DNA of 64,000 nucleotides from Strigops habroptila. Lineage: Eukaryota; Chordata; Aves; Psittaciformes; Psittacidae. Under the pieces are notes generated by a model. The model did no database searches. It was given only the letters and a program-made list of their open reading frames with translations, and had not been told where the DNA came from. The stretch spans positions 17,494,744-17,558,743 of the forward strand of contig NC_044288.2 of the NCBI RefSeq assembly GCF_004027225.2, written 5' to 3'. This document shows positions 37,841-48,480 of this stretch, in pieces; position 1 is the stretch's first letter, and each line of letters starts with the position of its first letter. The translations under genes and the position numbers were made by a program.

Positions 37841-37990
37841 TGTAAATATTTAACATTTCTATTTATTATAGTGTCCCCATTTAAAAAAGAACACTGCTGG
37901 CTATGATAATTTAAACGTATGTCATGACCTGTGTTGTATATATTCATGCCACTAGTATTTTTTTTTTTTATGTTTAAAGCTGTGTAAATA
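37841..37990 (+). promoter_or_regulatory. Cluster of Pumilio-type motifs in the STC2 3'UTR
   Basis: UGUANAUA occurs at 37841-37848 (TGTAAATA), 37935-37942 (TGTATATA) and 37983-37990 (TGTAAATA), three exact matches in 150 nt. A fourth (TGTATATA) lies at 35470-35477. PUF proteins repress mRNAs carrying this octamer. Binding is inferred from the motif only. Confidence 0.5.
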
Positions 37991-38033
37991 TAGTTTTATA
38001 CAGTTCCATAATGTTATTGACAGCATAAATCAT

Positions 38034-38042
38034 TTATTTATT
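38034..38042 (+). promoter_or_regulatory. AU-rich element nonamer (UUAUUUAUU)
   Basis: An exact TTATTTATT lies in the distal STC2 3'UTR, with a further CTATTTATTATA at 37859-37870. This nonamer is the classic AU-rich instability motif. It fits an inducible, rapidly decaying transcript, but is unproven here. Confidence 0.45.
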
Positions 38043-38586
38043 GTTAAACCTTCTTTCATATCTAACAAAAAGGGTGCATTTTACCTGAGATTATTTTATT
38101 GTGACATCTACATAGCCTTAATTCTTTATAAAAACAGAAAAAAAAGTCCATTTAGATACTGTATGATGCTTTAATTAACATTCCTTATGAACGTGCTGTT
38201 CATGAAGGAGGTTTAGCTTAAAAGCCAAGGTATGAATGTTTCCTTTACGCTTTGCATCTGGAATGAGCCTTGTTCTGGAATGAAAATAATGGGAGAAGCA
38301 AAACGCCTACTGGAAAGCTATGGCAGAAAACCCTGGAAAATGCTGTCCTAACTTAAAGTGCTGAACTAAAAGGAAAAAAAAAAAGGAAAATAATAAAAAA
38401 AAAAAAAAACAAACAAAAAAAAAAAAAACCAAACCTGTCCTTAATTCCAAATCTCTGGGAGAAAAACATACTAGTTTTATCTCGTGTAGAATTTGCAGCC
38501 AAATAAGCTTGTAAAAACACAAAGAAAATGCATATGGCTTTAGACAAAGCTCTGTACCTTTCACACTATTATTTTCCTTAAACACT

Positions 38587-38592
38587 AATAAA
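38587..38592 (+). terminator. STC2: STC2 polyadenylation signal AATAAA
   Basis: A canonical AATAAA is followed within 40 nt by a GT-rich stretch (GTCTGTGGCTGGGTTTTGTT), the usual downstream element. Cleavage is expected near 38605-38612. Sequence character changes from 3'UTR-like to ordinary intergenic after this point. Confidence 0.8.
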
Positions 38593-38611
38593 TGTTTTGA
38601 ATAAGTCTGTG

Positions 38612-41600
38612 GCTGGGTTTTGTTAGCTGGAATTTCAGCTGATGTGATAAGGGGTAAGAAAAGCCCTCTGAAGTTGGGCCAGCAGCTTCAGCCAAGAGGG
38701 GCAGAGGTAATCTGTCTGCTCGTCCCCCTGAGCCTGTTCCCTGTGCCAGCCAGGCAGTGGCAGAGGTGCCTTGGCTGGGGTAGATGTGGGGATGGAGCCA
38801 GCCCTTACTCTGTGTATACTGGGGAGAACTGGCGCAGGGGTGGAGACCTCGTCACCAATGTGTCATTCCCCTGGGAGAGGTAGACCACGGCTGCTTAGCT
38901 GGGATGTGGCAGACTAGTTCGAGGGGAGATGTGCAACGAACTAGAGGATGAAAAACACAGATAACAAAAGCTTGTGCCTTTCTCAGGCTGAGACAAAGCC
39001 CCTGCTTGTTCTGGCAGGTTTCCCTTAGCAGGAGCCATGCACTGGGTTCACTGTAGCATGCCAGAACCACCTCATCTGCTTTAAATTAGTCCGTATTCAG
39101 GTTAGGAGTAGGGGGATGCAGGTACTGATGGCTTTCTTCTACTGCCCTGATGATCTGGGATTACAAAAGTCCCTTCGCAGGTGCCACACTGTGCTCAGCC
39201 AGGTTGGCTATAGGTGTAACTCAGCATCGCATAAGCACATCCCATCAGGGCTGGGAAGGGGATCTGTGGCTGACCACAGCACCTGCCCGTGGGCAACCTG
39301 TCAGCAGCCCTCAGCATGAGGCCAGAGCCCTAAGCACCAGACCCGTGCAGTGCTTTCTGAAAGCTGTAACAGCTGGTAAGATTTGACCTGCATGTATAAA
39401 AGACCCGGTCCATGTAATAGCAAGAGTTATCCCTTCAGGATTTTACCTTAAAAACAAGGTATCCATTTGGACCTGCACTGTCAGTTGTTGATAACTTATC
39501 AGTAAGTACCAGCCAGTGGCTCTGTACAGGGATGAAACAGGCATGTACAGTTGCTGTAATTCTCTCTCTGATCACTCCATCACCATCCCAGCAGTGATCA
39601 GATACCAAAATTTTAAATGCTTCCTGGAGTTTCAGCAAAGGAGAAAAGCAAACTCGTAAGATGTACAAAAAGCAATTTTCAGAAACAGCACTTTGTGTTG
39701 TCTCCAGAGTCATTTTCATACAGCATCGGGGTGTAGGCAGCAAGGGGATGGGGAAATTATGAGAAAGCACCTCAGAACATAAAGCACAGGGTTTTTTTAA
39801 GGCTGCATGAAAAAGCGCATTTTTAACACTCCTTCTGTGGGGTTTAAAAATAACTAAGCCAGTTGAAGCCTTTGGATGAGATGGGCTTCACAAGCCTAAA
39901 TGTGATTTGCAGCTATCTAGGACCTGTAGCATTTCTTTGCCTTTAGGTGCAATAGCTCTTTATAATCCTGCCTCGGACTGGTGTCAAACACTAACAGGAA
40001 AGTGTATCTTGCCAGCAGAGATGTCACAGAGTTTGGTGGATGTGATCTCAGACCAAGCTGCAGTCAGGCTACAGCTAAGAACAGCTTGTGCTGGTGTTGG
40101 ACCACACAAGATCCCATTGCATTTTTAAGCAGGAGCTGGTCCGCATCTTAGCTGTGGTGCAGCTAAGGTAACTGCATTCTGCCCTCTACCATCCTCCTTG
40201 CAATTTCAACTTACAAAAGTTATTTTTCATCTCCTGAAGCATGAAGTGGTGAGACTGCATTCTGCTCCAAAAAGTGGCTAGACATTAGTGATAGAGAAAT
40301 GACCCTTACCTTCCCCTAGGGCATCACATCTCACAAAATAGCACAGTAAGTAACAGAGTGCTGACATTAAAAAGTACAGAAGCACAGAGAGAAAAAGAAG
40401 CCCTAAACCATACTGCAGAGCAGGGATTCTGCATTGCACAACTCTCAGAAGTTTACAACTTGAAATATGTTTAATACCAGCATATAAGTCTGCTTCAAGA
40501 CTGAGGTGATCTTAGTTCAATTTGGTCTGAGTCACTTTACAAGTGAGGAAAGGAAAACCAAATCAAGGCAATTCAGATTGCAAATGCACACCCATACACA
40601 GGTCTCATCCAATCGAACAAATCCCACCAAGATTCATACATGCGGTCCATTTGGATTTATTCTCCTACAGGCTCCCTGCTAGCCTCCCAAAAGAACAAAA
40701 TTAATTCCAGATATTGGCTTGCTCAGGCATACCAAAACATTTACAAATGTATATAGCAATTTACATATGTCAGCCCACATAGAGAGCTGAGTCAAACCTA
40801 CTGCCAGTGCTTCTGTGTTCATCTTTACCACTTCCTCAGCACTGCCCTTCGCTCTCCTCCCCGAGCCCACGCCTGGAGGTGCCACGAGAGCCAAGGCAGC
40901 TCCAGAGCAGCTCTCTGCTGCGTCACCCTGATGAATTCACTGCAGCGATCTTCCCAGGTGAAGGAATAGTTAAAACTTGCTGGGAAGCCTCTGAGCAGTG
41001 CATTTTTAAAGCTATTTCCTGACACCTCACCAGAAACACAAATCCCACTCAGTTTTCACTGCTAGTTATGTTCATGTTTCCATGCTCTCCTCGCAGACTC
41101 TCGCAGGAAAGGCTTCTCTCACACCTGCTAAAGTCAGAAGTTGCTGCATGCTTCCCCAGAGACAGATATAGCAGATCTCGAGCTTTGAGCAACGAGCCTG
41201 CATCACCCAGACCCATCATGGTCACCTGCCCTGTGACCAACCAAAGCTGAATCATGGAGAGAGGATGCACGGGGGTGCATCCAGACCTCCCCAGAGGCAG
41301 AAGCTCCACTGTTGCCTTGCAAGATCCTTCCCAGGTCTGTTTCTGCAGTCACAGCACTAACAGGTCTTGGCACAAGGTTGTGGCTAAGCATAATCATATC
41401 ATTAGTGAAGTCCTAACAATTTTTGTTTCTGTACATTTTCTTTAGGGGAAAAACATCTCCAGCCAGTGGAGCATTTCATTATGAAATCAAAACCTCATGT
41501 CTTTCTCGATCGGGAATGCAAAATGGGGACTTGAGGGTTTAAAGACATGACAAATTATGGGAAGCTGCAGGGGCTGAGAATTCCTATCTCTGAGGATGCC

Positions 41601-41816
41601 GACTGTTATAGCCTTGACCTTTTTCTGCAAATACCATCCTCCCTTATAAAAATGTGGCTTGGAGTTTATTTAGAAATTCTTTTAAAATAAGAAAGAGTCT
41701 TTGGAGAGTCTGCTGTGAGGTTCTCCACGTACATGGGGATACAGCCTTTTTTAAGGGCAATTGGCCACTGCTGGAAAGTAGTGCATGAGGCCAGTACCAC
41801 TGCAGCGAGTGTGCTG
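38612..41816. other. Intergenic region downstream of STC2
   Basis: About 3.2 kb without recognised genes or repeats. Open frames are short and unsupported. Confidence 0.65.
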
Positions 41817-41817
41817 G

Positions 41818-41945
41818 ACATAGAATCATAGAATCGACCAGGTTAGAAAAGACCTTGAATATCATCAAGTCAAACCATTGCCATGCATCTCAGTGGCTCT
41901 GATGACACCGCAGAGATCAGCCCTGACACGTGGTTCTGCAAGAAT
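41818..41945 (-). mobile_element. CR1-type LINE 3' end fragment
   Basis: The left edge reads ATAGAATCATAGAATC, the reverse complement of the CR1 3' tail repeat (ATTCTATGAT). It continues with a reverse-strand CR1-like stretch (AAAAGACCTTGAATATCATC, then CAAACCATTGCCATG). It is heavily diverged and 5'-truncated, so the right boundary is approximate. Confidence 0.75.
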
Positions 41946-44900
41946 CATCTCAATAGGGTTGAAATCAATCCTGGGTAGGCTTCCATGGTACAAGAACAAT
42001 GTGCCCCCATGTCACAGACCGCAGCAGTTTCCCCAGTGTCACAGCTTATGGAAAGGCTAAACCCAGGCTGCATTTTAACACGGCAGAGGATCGGCCCTCC
42101 ACTATATAAGACATTATGGCACATAATCCCCTCTATAAACCCCACTCCATGTCTCAGATTTTCTGCAGTTTGTATCTGCTTTTCTCTGTCCCACAATCAC
42201 ACCGGGCTACATTTGTCACCCATGAATAATCCCACTTACATTGCAGAGTCTCTTCCTACCCTGGAGAAAAATGCAGTGGGAGGTGTGGGGAAGCTCAGTG
42301 AAAGCTGACAGCCAGGAGAGACTGGGAAAGGCCTACAGAGTGCCTTATTTAGATGTCCTATTTTAAGATAAAATGAGGAGGAACTATGCACATTCAGCAT
42401 TTTGTTAAACTGACATGAAATCAAGCCACTATGAAATCAGTTTGCAAAGGGGTGCGGTGCACGTCCTTGAAGCCTTCTTGAATATATTATTATTATTATT
42501 TATAATTGCGGTAGCTCCTGGCTGTCAGCAAGTCCCAACCTTGGCAAAACCGATCTCTATATCACAGGAGAGAGACCCGGCCAAAAAGAATTACCATCAC
42601 CGTTAGTAGAAGGAAACATTGTCCTTTGCCTCCACATGCAGAAAATGAAATAGTGTCTACCTGGTCACTTAGCATTAACTCACTGCACAAGATGCTCTGA
42701 ACAGTAATCACAGGAATTAGATGGTTTTCTCTCAGATCAACCACCTCCACGTGCTGGTCCAAAGCTAACACTAACTGATGAGGAGTCTGCAGAAGCCTAT
42801 TAAAAGCATTGTAGCCTGTACAGAAAGAGGGAGTTAAAGCAGCCAGGATGCCTTGGAGGGGGCAGAGGACACCCAGGGAAGCTGAAACTGCTCTGCAGCA
42901 AGAAAGGCTTCCTGAGGGTCTGGGCAGCCCATGGTAGCAGCCAGCTGACTCTGCAGATTCCTGGAAGAGGAGATGTATTTTGTGGCTATCTTCATTACAT
43001 GGACCAGTGAAAGCTGGCCACAGCTGATGATCCAGGACCAGGGAATGAGTCTTGGATAATAATTAAAGGCCCAATCTTGGGTTCACCAAAGCCTCTGGTA
43101 AAACATGTTACTGTTAATAGCAGGACATTCAGATTAGGCTCCTGCTGGAGCTGGAAATCACTGAAGCTTTCCTGACTACATAAGCTTATCAGGAATAGTC
43201 TTAAAGTCAGAAAATAGATGAGGCTGAAAATAATCTGTTCTCAACATCCCACATTCAGAAATGCCTGGATCTGAGGCACGGGGGTTTTTTTGCAGCACTC
43301 CCTAAGCACAGACCATTTGCAAGCCATGGAAGAGCAGGCAATCCATAGCATCTTTCAACAGCATCCAGAATTGGATGACACGTAAAATATGAGAAAGATA
43401 AGACTTGCATGCTGCTTTTAAAAACCTGAAATAAAGTTTACTAGGCTTTATGACATTATATACCAGATTGCTTGAATTCTGGCCATCCTACTCATAACAG
43501 CCTCTCCCCTTCTTCGGATGGTCACACAGCATAGCTGTAGTACAGCCTGGAGAAATGGCCAGGCTGTCTTTCCAGAGGAGAAAAGACCAGCCATTCCCCC
43601 CCTCCCAATAAAAATGGTAGCAGGATGATACCATTTATTCAGGAAAATACAGCAATTATTCTGAGCAATAGCATAGAAGTCAGAAACTTGAACGGGTGGA
43701 GTAAAAAAGGACCAGGAGACAGCACTGAGAATATGTGATGATGCCATTTAAGTACATAAACTCATTTAGGAACTTGCTTGGAACAAGCTGTTCTTACAGT
43801 ATTGCCAGACTGACCAGAAACAAGAAGAGCATTAAGGTCCAATTGACCAATAAGTTGGTCAAACCCTCTCTCATGAGACTGTCAGCCAAATTTGTAAACG
43901 TTGAAGGTCAGATAAACATACAAATGTCGCAACTAACTGGATTCACATTCCTCTGGCGATTCACCTATGTTTTCTTCTGTCAGGACTAAGGGTTCTAGTG
44001 GATGGTGGGCAGCTAACAGGAGGATCTCTACCAGCACAGAGAGGGCAGACACTGCAATGGAAAGCCTAAGCTCTGTAGGAAAAACAAACACCAGTCCCCA
44101 AAGCAACACCCATCCTTATCTTTGAAAGAAAAACACAAGTATTTTCTGATCTCTCAAGGGTGAACAAATGAGCGAACTTAAAATCCTTCAGGGGCCATAA
44201 AACCTACCAAACCGTTATAAACCAGGTACTACCACTGAGGAATTGCTTTGGAGCAACATCAGCAGGAAGGGAGGGCCTATCCTGAGAGATGGCTCATCTG
44301 CAGCAGGGACAGCATGTGTCCAGCAGCCTGAAAGCAGCAGAGACAGTGAGGCACATGCTGGAAGGATGCTACATAAAAGGCATGTGCTGGTTTAACCCAG
44401 CAGACTCCCCCCTCAGCCCTCGTCCCTGCGTGCAGACAGCATGTGGCACATTTGATGCAGCAAGCACTCTCTGTCCTTAGTAACTGGCAGAAGCCACACA
44501 GTTTCACAGGTTCTCCAAGGTCGTCTCCTGGCTGCGTCTACAGCACCACAAGTGTAGCTGCACCACGGTACACCCGTAGTAACTCTTACGCAACCCCGGC
44601 TCTAATACGCTCAGTGTCACACACCCCCAGAACACAGCTCACTCCTCTGGCAGAAATACAGCGGGGACAGTCTGAGGGACCGTCCTATGGGACTGGCAAT
44701 GCTGCAGCCGCGTGACACGAAGGCTGGTATTGGATAAGTCAGAAGTAATTCTGACTGCAATCTGACAACCCACCAAAATCACTGCAAAAGCATAAAGCTG
44801 GCTCCAAACTGTGTGCTCCCACTGACCAAAATGTGAGTATGTTGGTGTGGTGCATCTCAACTGGATGTATGTTACCAAGCAATCTGGTAGTGCAGGGTCT

Positions 44901-45606
44901 GTGACACCCACAGCATCAGCTCACAGGTTACTGTAACAGCATGCAATTAGCTAAATTACTACTGGAAGTAATACAACAGACCCCAACTGAGGTACCCTTG
45001 TCCTGAGTTCATGTGAAAATAACAAAAAAGGACTTAGAGTTCAACCATATCAGAGGAAAAGGCAGAGAAGGGAAAATGAAGACATAGAAACATCAGTTCA
45101 TCAGCTTGTATCCACAGGACTGTGCTGATTCCCACTCACTACTGTCTGCAAATGGAGCGAATCGGTAGCAAAACCAGACAGAGAGTGAGAGAATATATCA
45201 ACAGCCATCCCTGCACCTGTCCTGAAGGCTGGCTTTATTAAATGGTCTGTGAAGCACCAATTCCCTGCAAGTCTAGCTTTTCTCTTCCCATTATGACCAA
45301 GTGCCATGAGTTTAATGTCAGTATCTCTGTACCTAATATCTTACTGCAACTTAACAGATCTCTAACAACAGCAGCTGTGTCTCTAAGGTATTGAAAAGCA
45401 AGAGAAAAAGAAGACATACAAGTAAGAAGGCAATCTCTGCTAACTATTCTGTAATTCTATATGTGGCCCTGCGGCTAAGCTTGTCCTACAGTTCAGATGC
45501 TTTCCAGCTCCAGAAAGGTGAGGAATTAGGTTTTATTCCTGTTGCAGAGCTGTATTTATAAAGCAAATAGAAGAAAGGGAGGATGCAAATCAGGGACTGG
45601 GTTAGC
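41946..45606. other. Intergenic region between two CR1 fragments
   Basis: No gene recognised. It contains a short (ATT)n stretch near 42485-42500 and an everted-repeat palindrome at 43843-43862. Confidence 0.6.
43843..43862. repeat. Perfect 8-bp inverted repeat, nuclear-receptor-like half-sites
   Basis: TTGACCAA, a 4-nt spacer TAAG, then TTGGTCAA. Read as half-sites, it is TGACCA and TGGTCA everted with a 6-bp gap. Receptor binding is speculative. Confidence 0.6.
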
Positions 45607-45931
45607 TGCCTTTAACTGCTTTGGGTGCCAGAGGGCGACTCTCCATCAGGGACTGTAGCAATAGGACAAGGGGTAAAGGGTTTAAACTTAAACAGAGGAG
45701 ATTCAGGTTAGATATAAAGAAAAAGCTGTTTACTGCAAGGATGGTGAGGCACTGGAACAGGTTGCCCACAGAAGTGGTAAATGCTCCATCCCTGGCAGTG
45801 TTCAAGGACAGATTGGACAGAGCCTTGGGCAACATGGTCTAGTGTGATGTGTTCCTGCCCATGGCAGGGGGTTGGAACTAGATGATCTTAAGGTCCTTTG
45901 CAACCCAAACCATTCTATGAGTCTATGGTTC
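45607..45931 (+). mobile_element. CR1 LINE 3' fragment with ORF2 C-terminus and tail
   Basis: The sequence encodes RHWNRLPTEVVNAPSLAVFK and a preceding RTRGKGFKLKQRRFRLDIKK, the conserved C-terminal end of CR1 ORF2, open to TAG at 45840-45842. The CR1 3'UTR follows (GGTTGGAACTAGATGATCTT) and ends in CATTCTATGAGTCTATGG, the diverged ATTCTATGAT tail. It is 5'-truncated, as most avian CR1 copies are. The frame is intact for about 73 codons but lacks endonuclease and reverse transcriptase, so it is immobile. Confidence 0.92.
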
Positions 45932-46656
45932 TAGGATCAGATAGGCGGAATTGCCACCAAAAGGAAGGCCAGAAGGACAACCCCGCCGTCCCCAGACTAA
46001 AGAAACAGTTGCTAAAGCCCATCCATGGGGGAAAAAGAAAGCTGTGGGAGCATTTGCCAACATCTTCAGTTTGCTAGTCAGGAACTGCGCAACCAGCCAG
46101 GAGGAGGGTGGGTGGATCAGCCCAACACTAACAAGCCCAGCTGGCTTTGCCTTGTGCCCTTCTCAATAGTTTCCAAAGACAGGGCAACGATTTACCATAA
46201 AGAGGCCCCAGGGCACTGACGCATTATTTTATTTCTGGCTTTGAACTTCAGAAACATCTAGGATTCATGGAAACGTGGCGTCGTTCACACCAGGTGAATT
46301 TACCCGGGGTCTCTGTTTCAGCCACACAACCGTTGGAAAGCTTCGGTGCCTGCTTTCCATCTGACAGCAGCACAGCTGAACAAGAGAGATGCAAAACTAA
46401 TCGTACGGAGAAGGGAGCCAAAAAGGGATTCCAGCAACATGAAAACCAGAGAGAAATGCCAGAGTCATGCTATCTGCGATCAGTATCTGTGACCCTTCAT
46501 TTTCCAAGAAGTAGCAATGATAAGGCAGCTTTGTCCAGGTGAAAGATATCAGCAGGGCTAATTGTAGCTGAGCAGACTGATTCTCATGGCAATGCTGTTA
46601 TCTCCCTGGATTCCAGCTCCCAGCGGCTGCTGTCACTGCTCATAATATCCAGCAGC

Positions 46657-46809
46657 AAGGGAGAGAGAGAAAGGAAGAGAAAGGGGGAGAAAATAGAGAG
46701 AAAAAAAGGAAGAATTGAACAGAGGAAAATAACAAACAGAAAGGAAAGTGTAAGAATAGTCAAAAAAAGAAAGAGAAGGAACAGAGAAGATATGGAAAAA
46801 AGTGAAGAC
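46657..46809 (+). repeat. Purine-rich (GA) tract
   Basis: About 150 nt of mostly A and G, with GAGAGAGA and AAAGGAAGAG blocks and few pyrimidines. It is a degenerate GA microsatellite. Confidence 0.8.
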
Positions 46810-46823
46810 AAATGGGTTTCTTT

Positions 46824-46850
46824 AGAATCTTCAGAATCTTCAGAATCTTC
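46824..46850 (+). repeat. Three copies of a 9-bp repeat (AGAATCTTC)
   Basis: Three exact tandem AGAATCTTC units. The unit resembles a heat-shock element (inverted GAA/TTC), so the array reads AGAATCTTCAGAATCTTC and so on, but no nearby gene suggests function. Confidence 0.85.
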
Positions 46851-48184
46851 AGCTACTCCACAGTTTCCTCTTAAAGGAGTTTTAAAAGAGTGGAGGTGAT
46901 GGCAGAAATTTCTCTCTGTAGCTGAATGGCAAGAGGCAAACTCAACTCATCCCTTCCCTGAGGAGGTACATCTTCTACAAGGAGAGACCAGGCAGACATG
47001 GAAGGCACAGAGTAAAGAAATTACTCCAGAGACATTACCACTCTGCTGGCGGTGTGTAGAAGGCTCAAGATGTTTAAAAAAATGTGATAAAAATGAGCTG
47101 CTAATGAGGCTTAGCCTGTGCACACAGCATAGCGCAGAAGGGAGGCTGCTCTGGTCCCTCAAAACTCTGCACCAAGAGCAAAGGGATGTGCTTGTCCAGC
47201 AGGAAGGGAAAGCCAAAACACAGATAACTTTGTGTCCACTATCACCACATCCCCTGCTATCCCTGCACCCATCCACCAGTTTTCCAGTCCACCCCACCTG
47301 TCCCTTACAGTGCCCTACTCAACTTCCAGATTTCAGACAGTCCCAGCTTCAAACGGGCATGAGTTCTGGGCAGGCTGCCCCTGCACAGTCCCCGATCCAT
47401 GCCCGGCGCACACCAGGAGCCTGCTGGGCACATGGATGGCCAGCTGGACCTGTCAGACCTGCTGCAGATGGAGGTGGCTCTGGGCCACATGGTTATTACT
47501 CTTGTTATTCCTACTCAGATCCAGGTAAATACATGGTACAAGAGTCCATGGATCAAGGTGATGACGCTCAAAACAGCCACAGCAAAGGATGAAAGGAGAA
47601 GTGAGAAGTGACTTGCTCAAGAGAGTGCAACAGAACAACAGCAGTGTCTAGTGCAAGATGGAAGGGGTTATTGCGGGAATATTGGTGTCAGGAGCCAGCT
47701 GATATGTGCTAGGTTATCCAAGACTGGCTAGCATATATGACCCAGGACCTGCTGGAGTCCAGTGGCCTTCTAGAGCAGCAGTTGGAGAACAAGTAGGACA
47801 CCTAAGTCCACAAAACTGACTGCATGCTTCCAAGACCAGTGCCTGATGCCCCAGGCCAGGCTGTCTCCCCACACAAGGATTCAACTCCCTGCACTGGGGA
47901 AACACTTCCAGCCAGTGTTTGGAAGCAGAGTCATGTAGGGTCTGAGGAAAAAGGTCCAAACCCCTCACAACAACTCTCAGAGCCATGTGCTTTAGGGATG
48001 AATGTCATGAGGATGAGAATAGAAAAAAAGACATAGCACCCAGTCAAGGCCAATGCCATCAACAAAACCAGTGTCAGCCTAAAAGAAAGTTGCTGGGTTA
48101 TATATAGACTGCCAGTGGGTGCTTTCAGTGTAGCTAACCATTAACTTATTCTCACTAAGTTTTACTTTTTCATTTGACCTACAT

Positions 48185-48480
48185 ACATTTTAAATGACAT
48201 TAGAAATAGAATCAAACTTATACCATAATCTCTTGAAATCCTTTACACTATAGAGAAAAATTGCACAAATTATACATGATGACAGCATTTTAAAAGAAAG
48301 TCAAACTGCTGAAATGGTAGAAGCCACAGACCATGACAAGAACATGTCGAAAAGTTCAACAAGCTTTTGATGAAAATAACTTTTACTGCAAGTGTGGAAA
48401 AAACCAATTGGAATTGTTCATTCTGATGTATTCAATCAATTTGATTGAGGTACTTTATCATTCAGATGTTAATTAATGAC
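48185..48480. promoter_or_regulatory. Candidate conserved noncoding element
   Basis: An AT-rich stretch with a 7-bp-arm palindrome CAATCAA-T-TTGATTG (48433-48447) and TTAATTAA (48469-48476). No coding frame is present. Enhancer status is inferred only from motif density. Confidence 0.25.

Larger units (their letters stand above)
35316..38610 (+). other. STC2: STC2 3' untranslated region
   Basis: The region runs from the TGA to about 20 nt after the only well-placed AATAAA. It is 3.3 kb, AT-rich distally, with A-rich runs (37463 on; 38370-38428), a T-rich run near 35650, four UGUANAUA motifs and an AU-rich nonamer. The last 800 nt look like a dense conserved 3'UTR (few CpG, many TTTAT/TGTAAATA motifs). 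The exact cleavage point is inferred. Confidence 0.8.

Noticed and set aside
47104..47592. 162-codon plus-strand frame
   Set aside because: No domain or splice context supports it, and a frame of this length is expected a few times by chance in a window this size.
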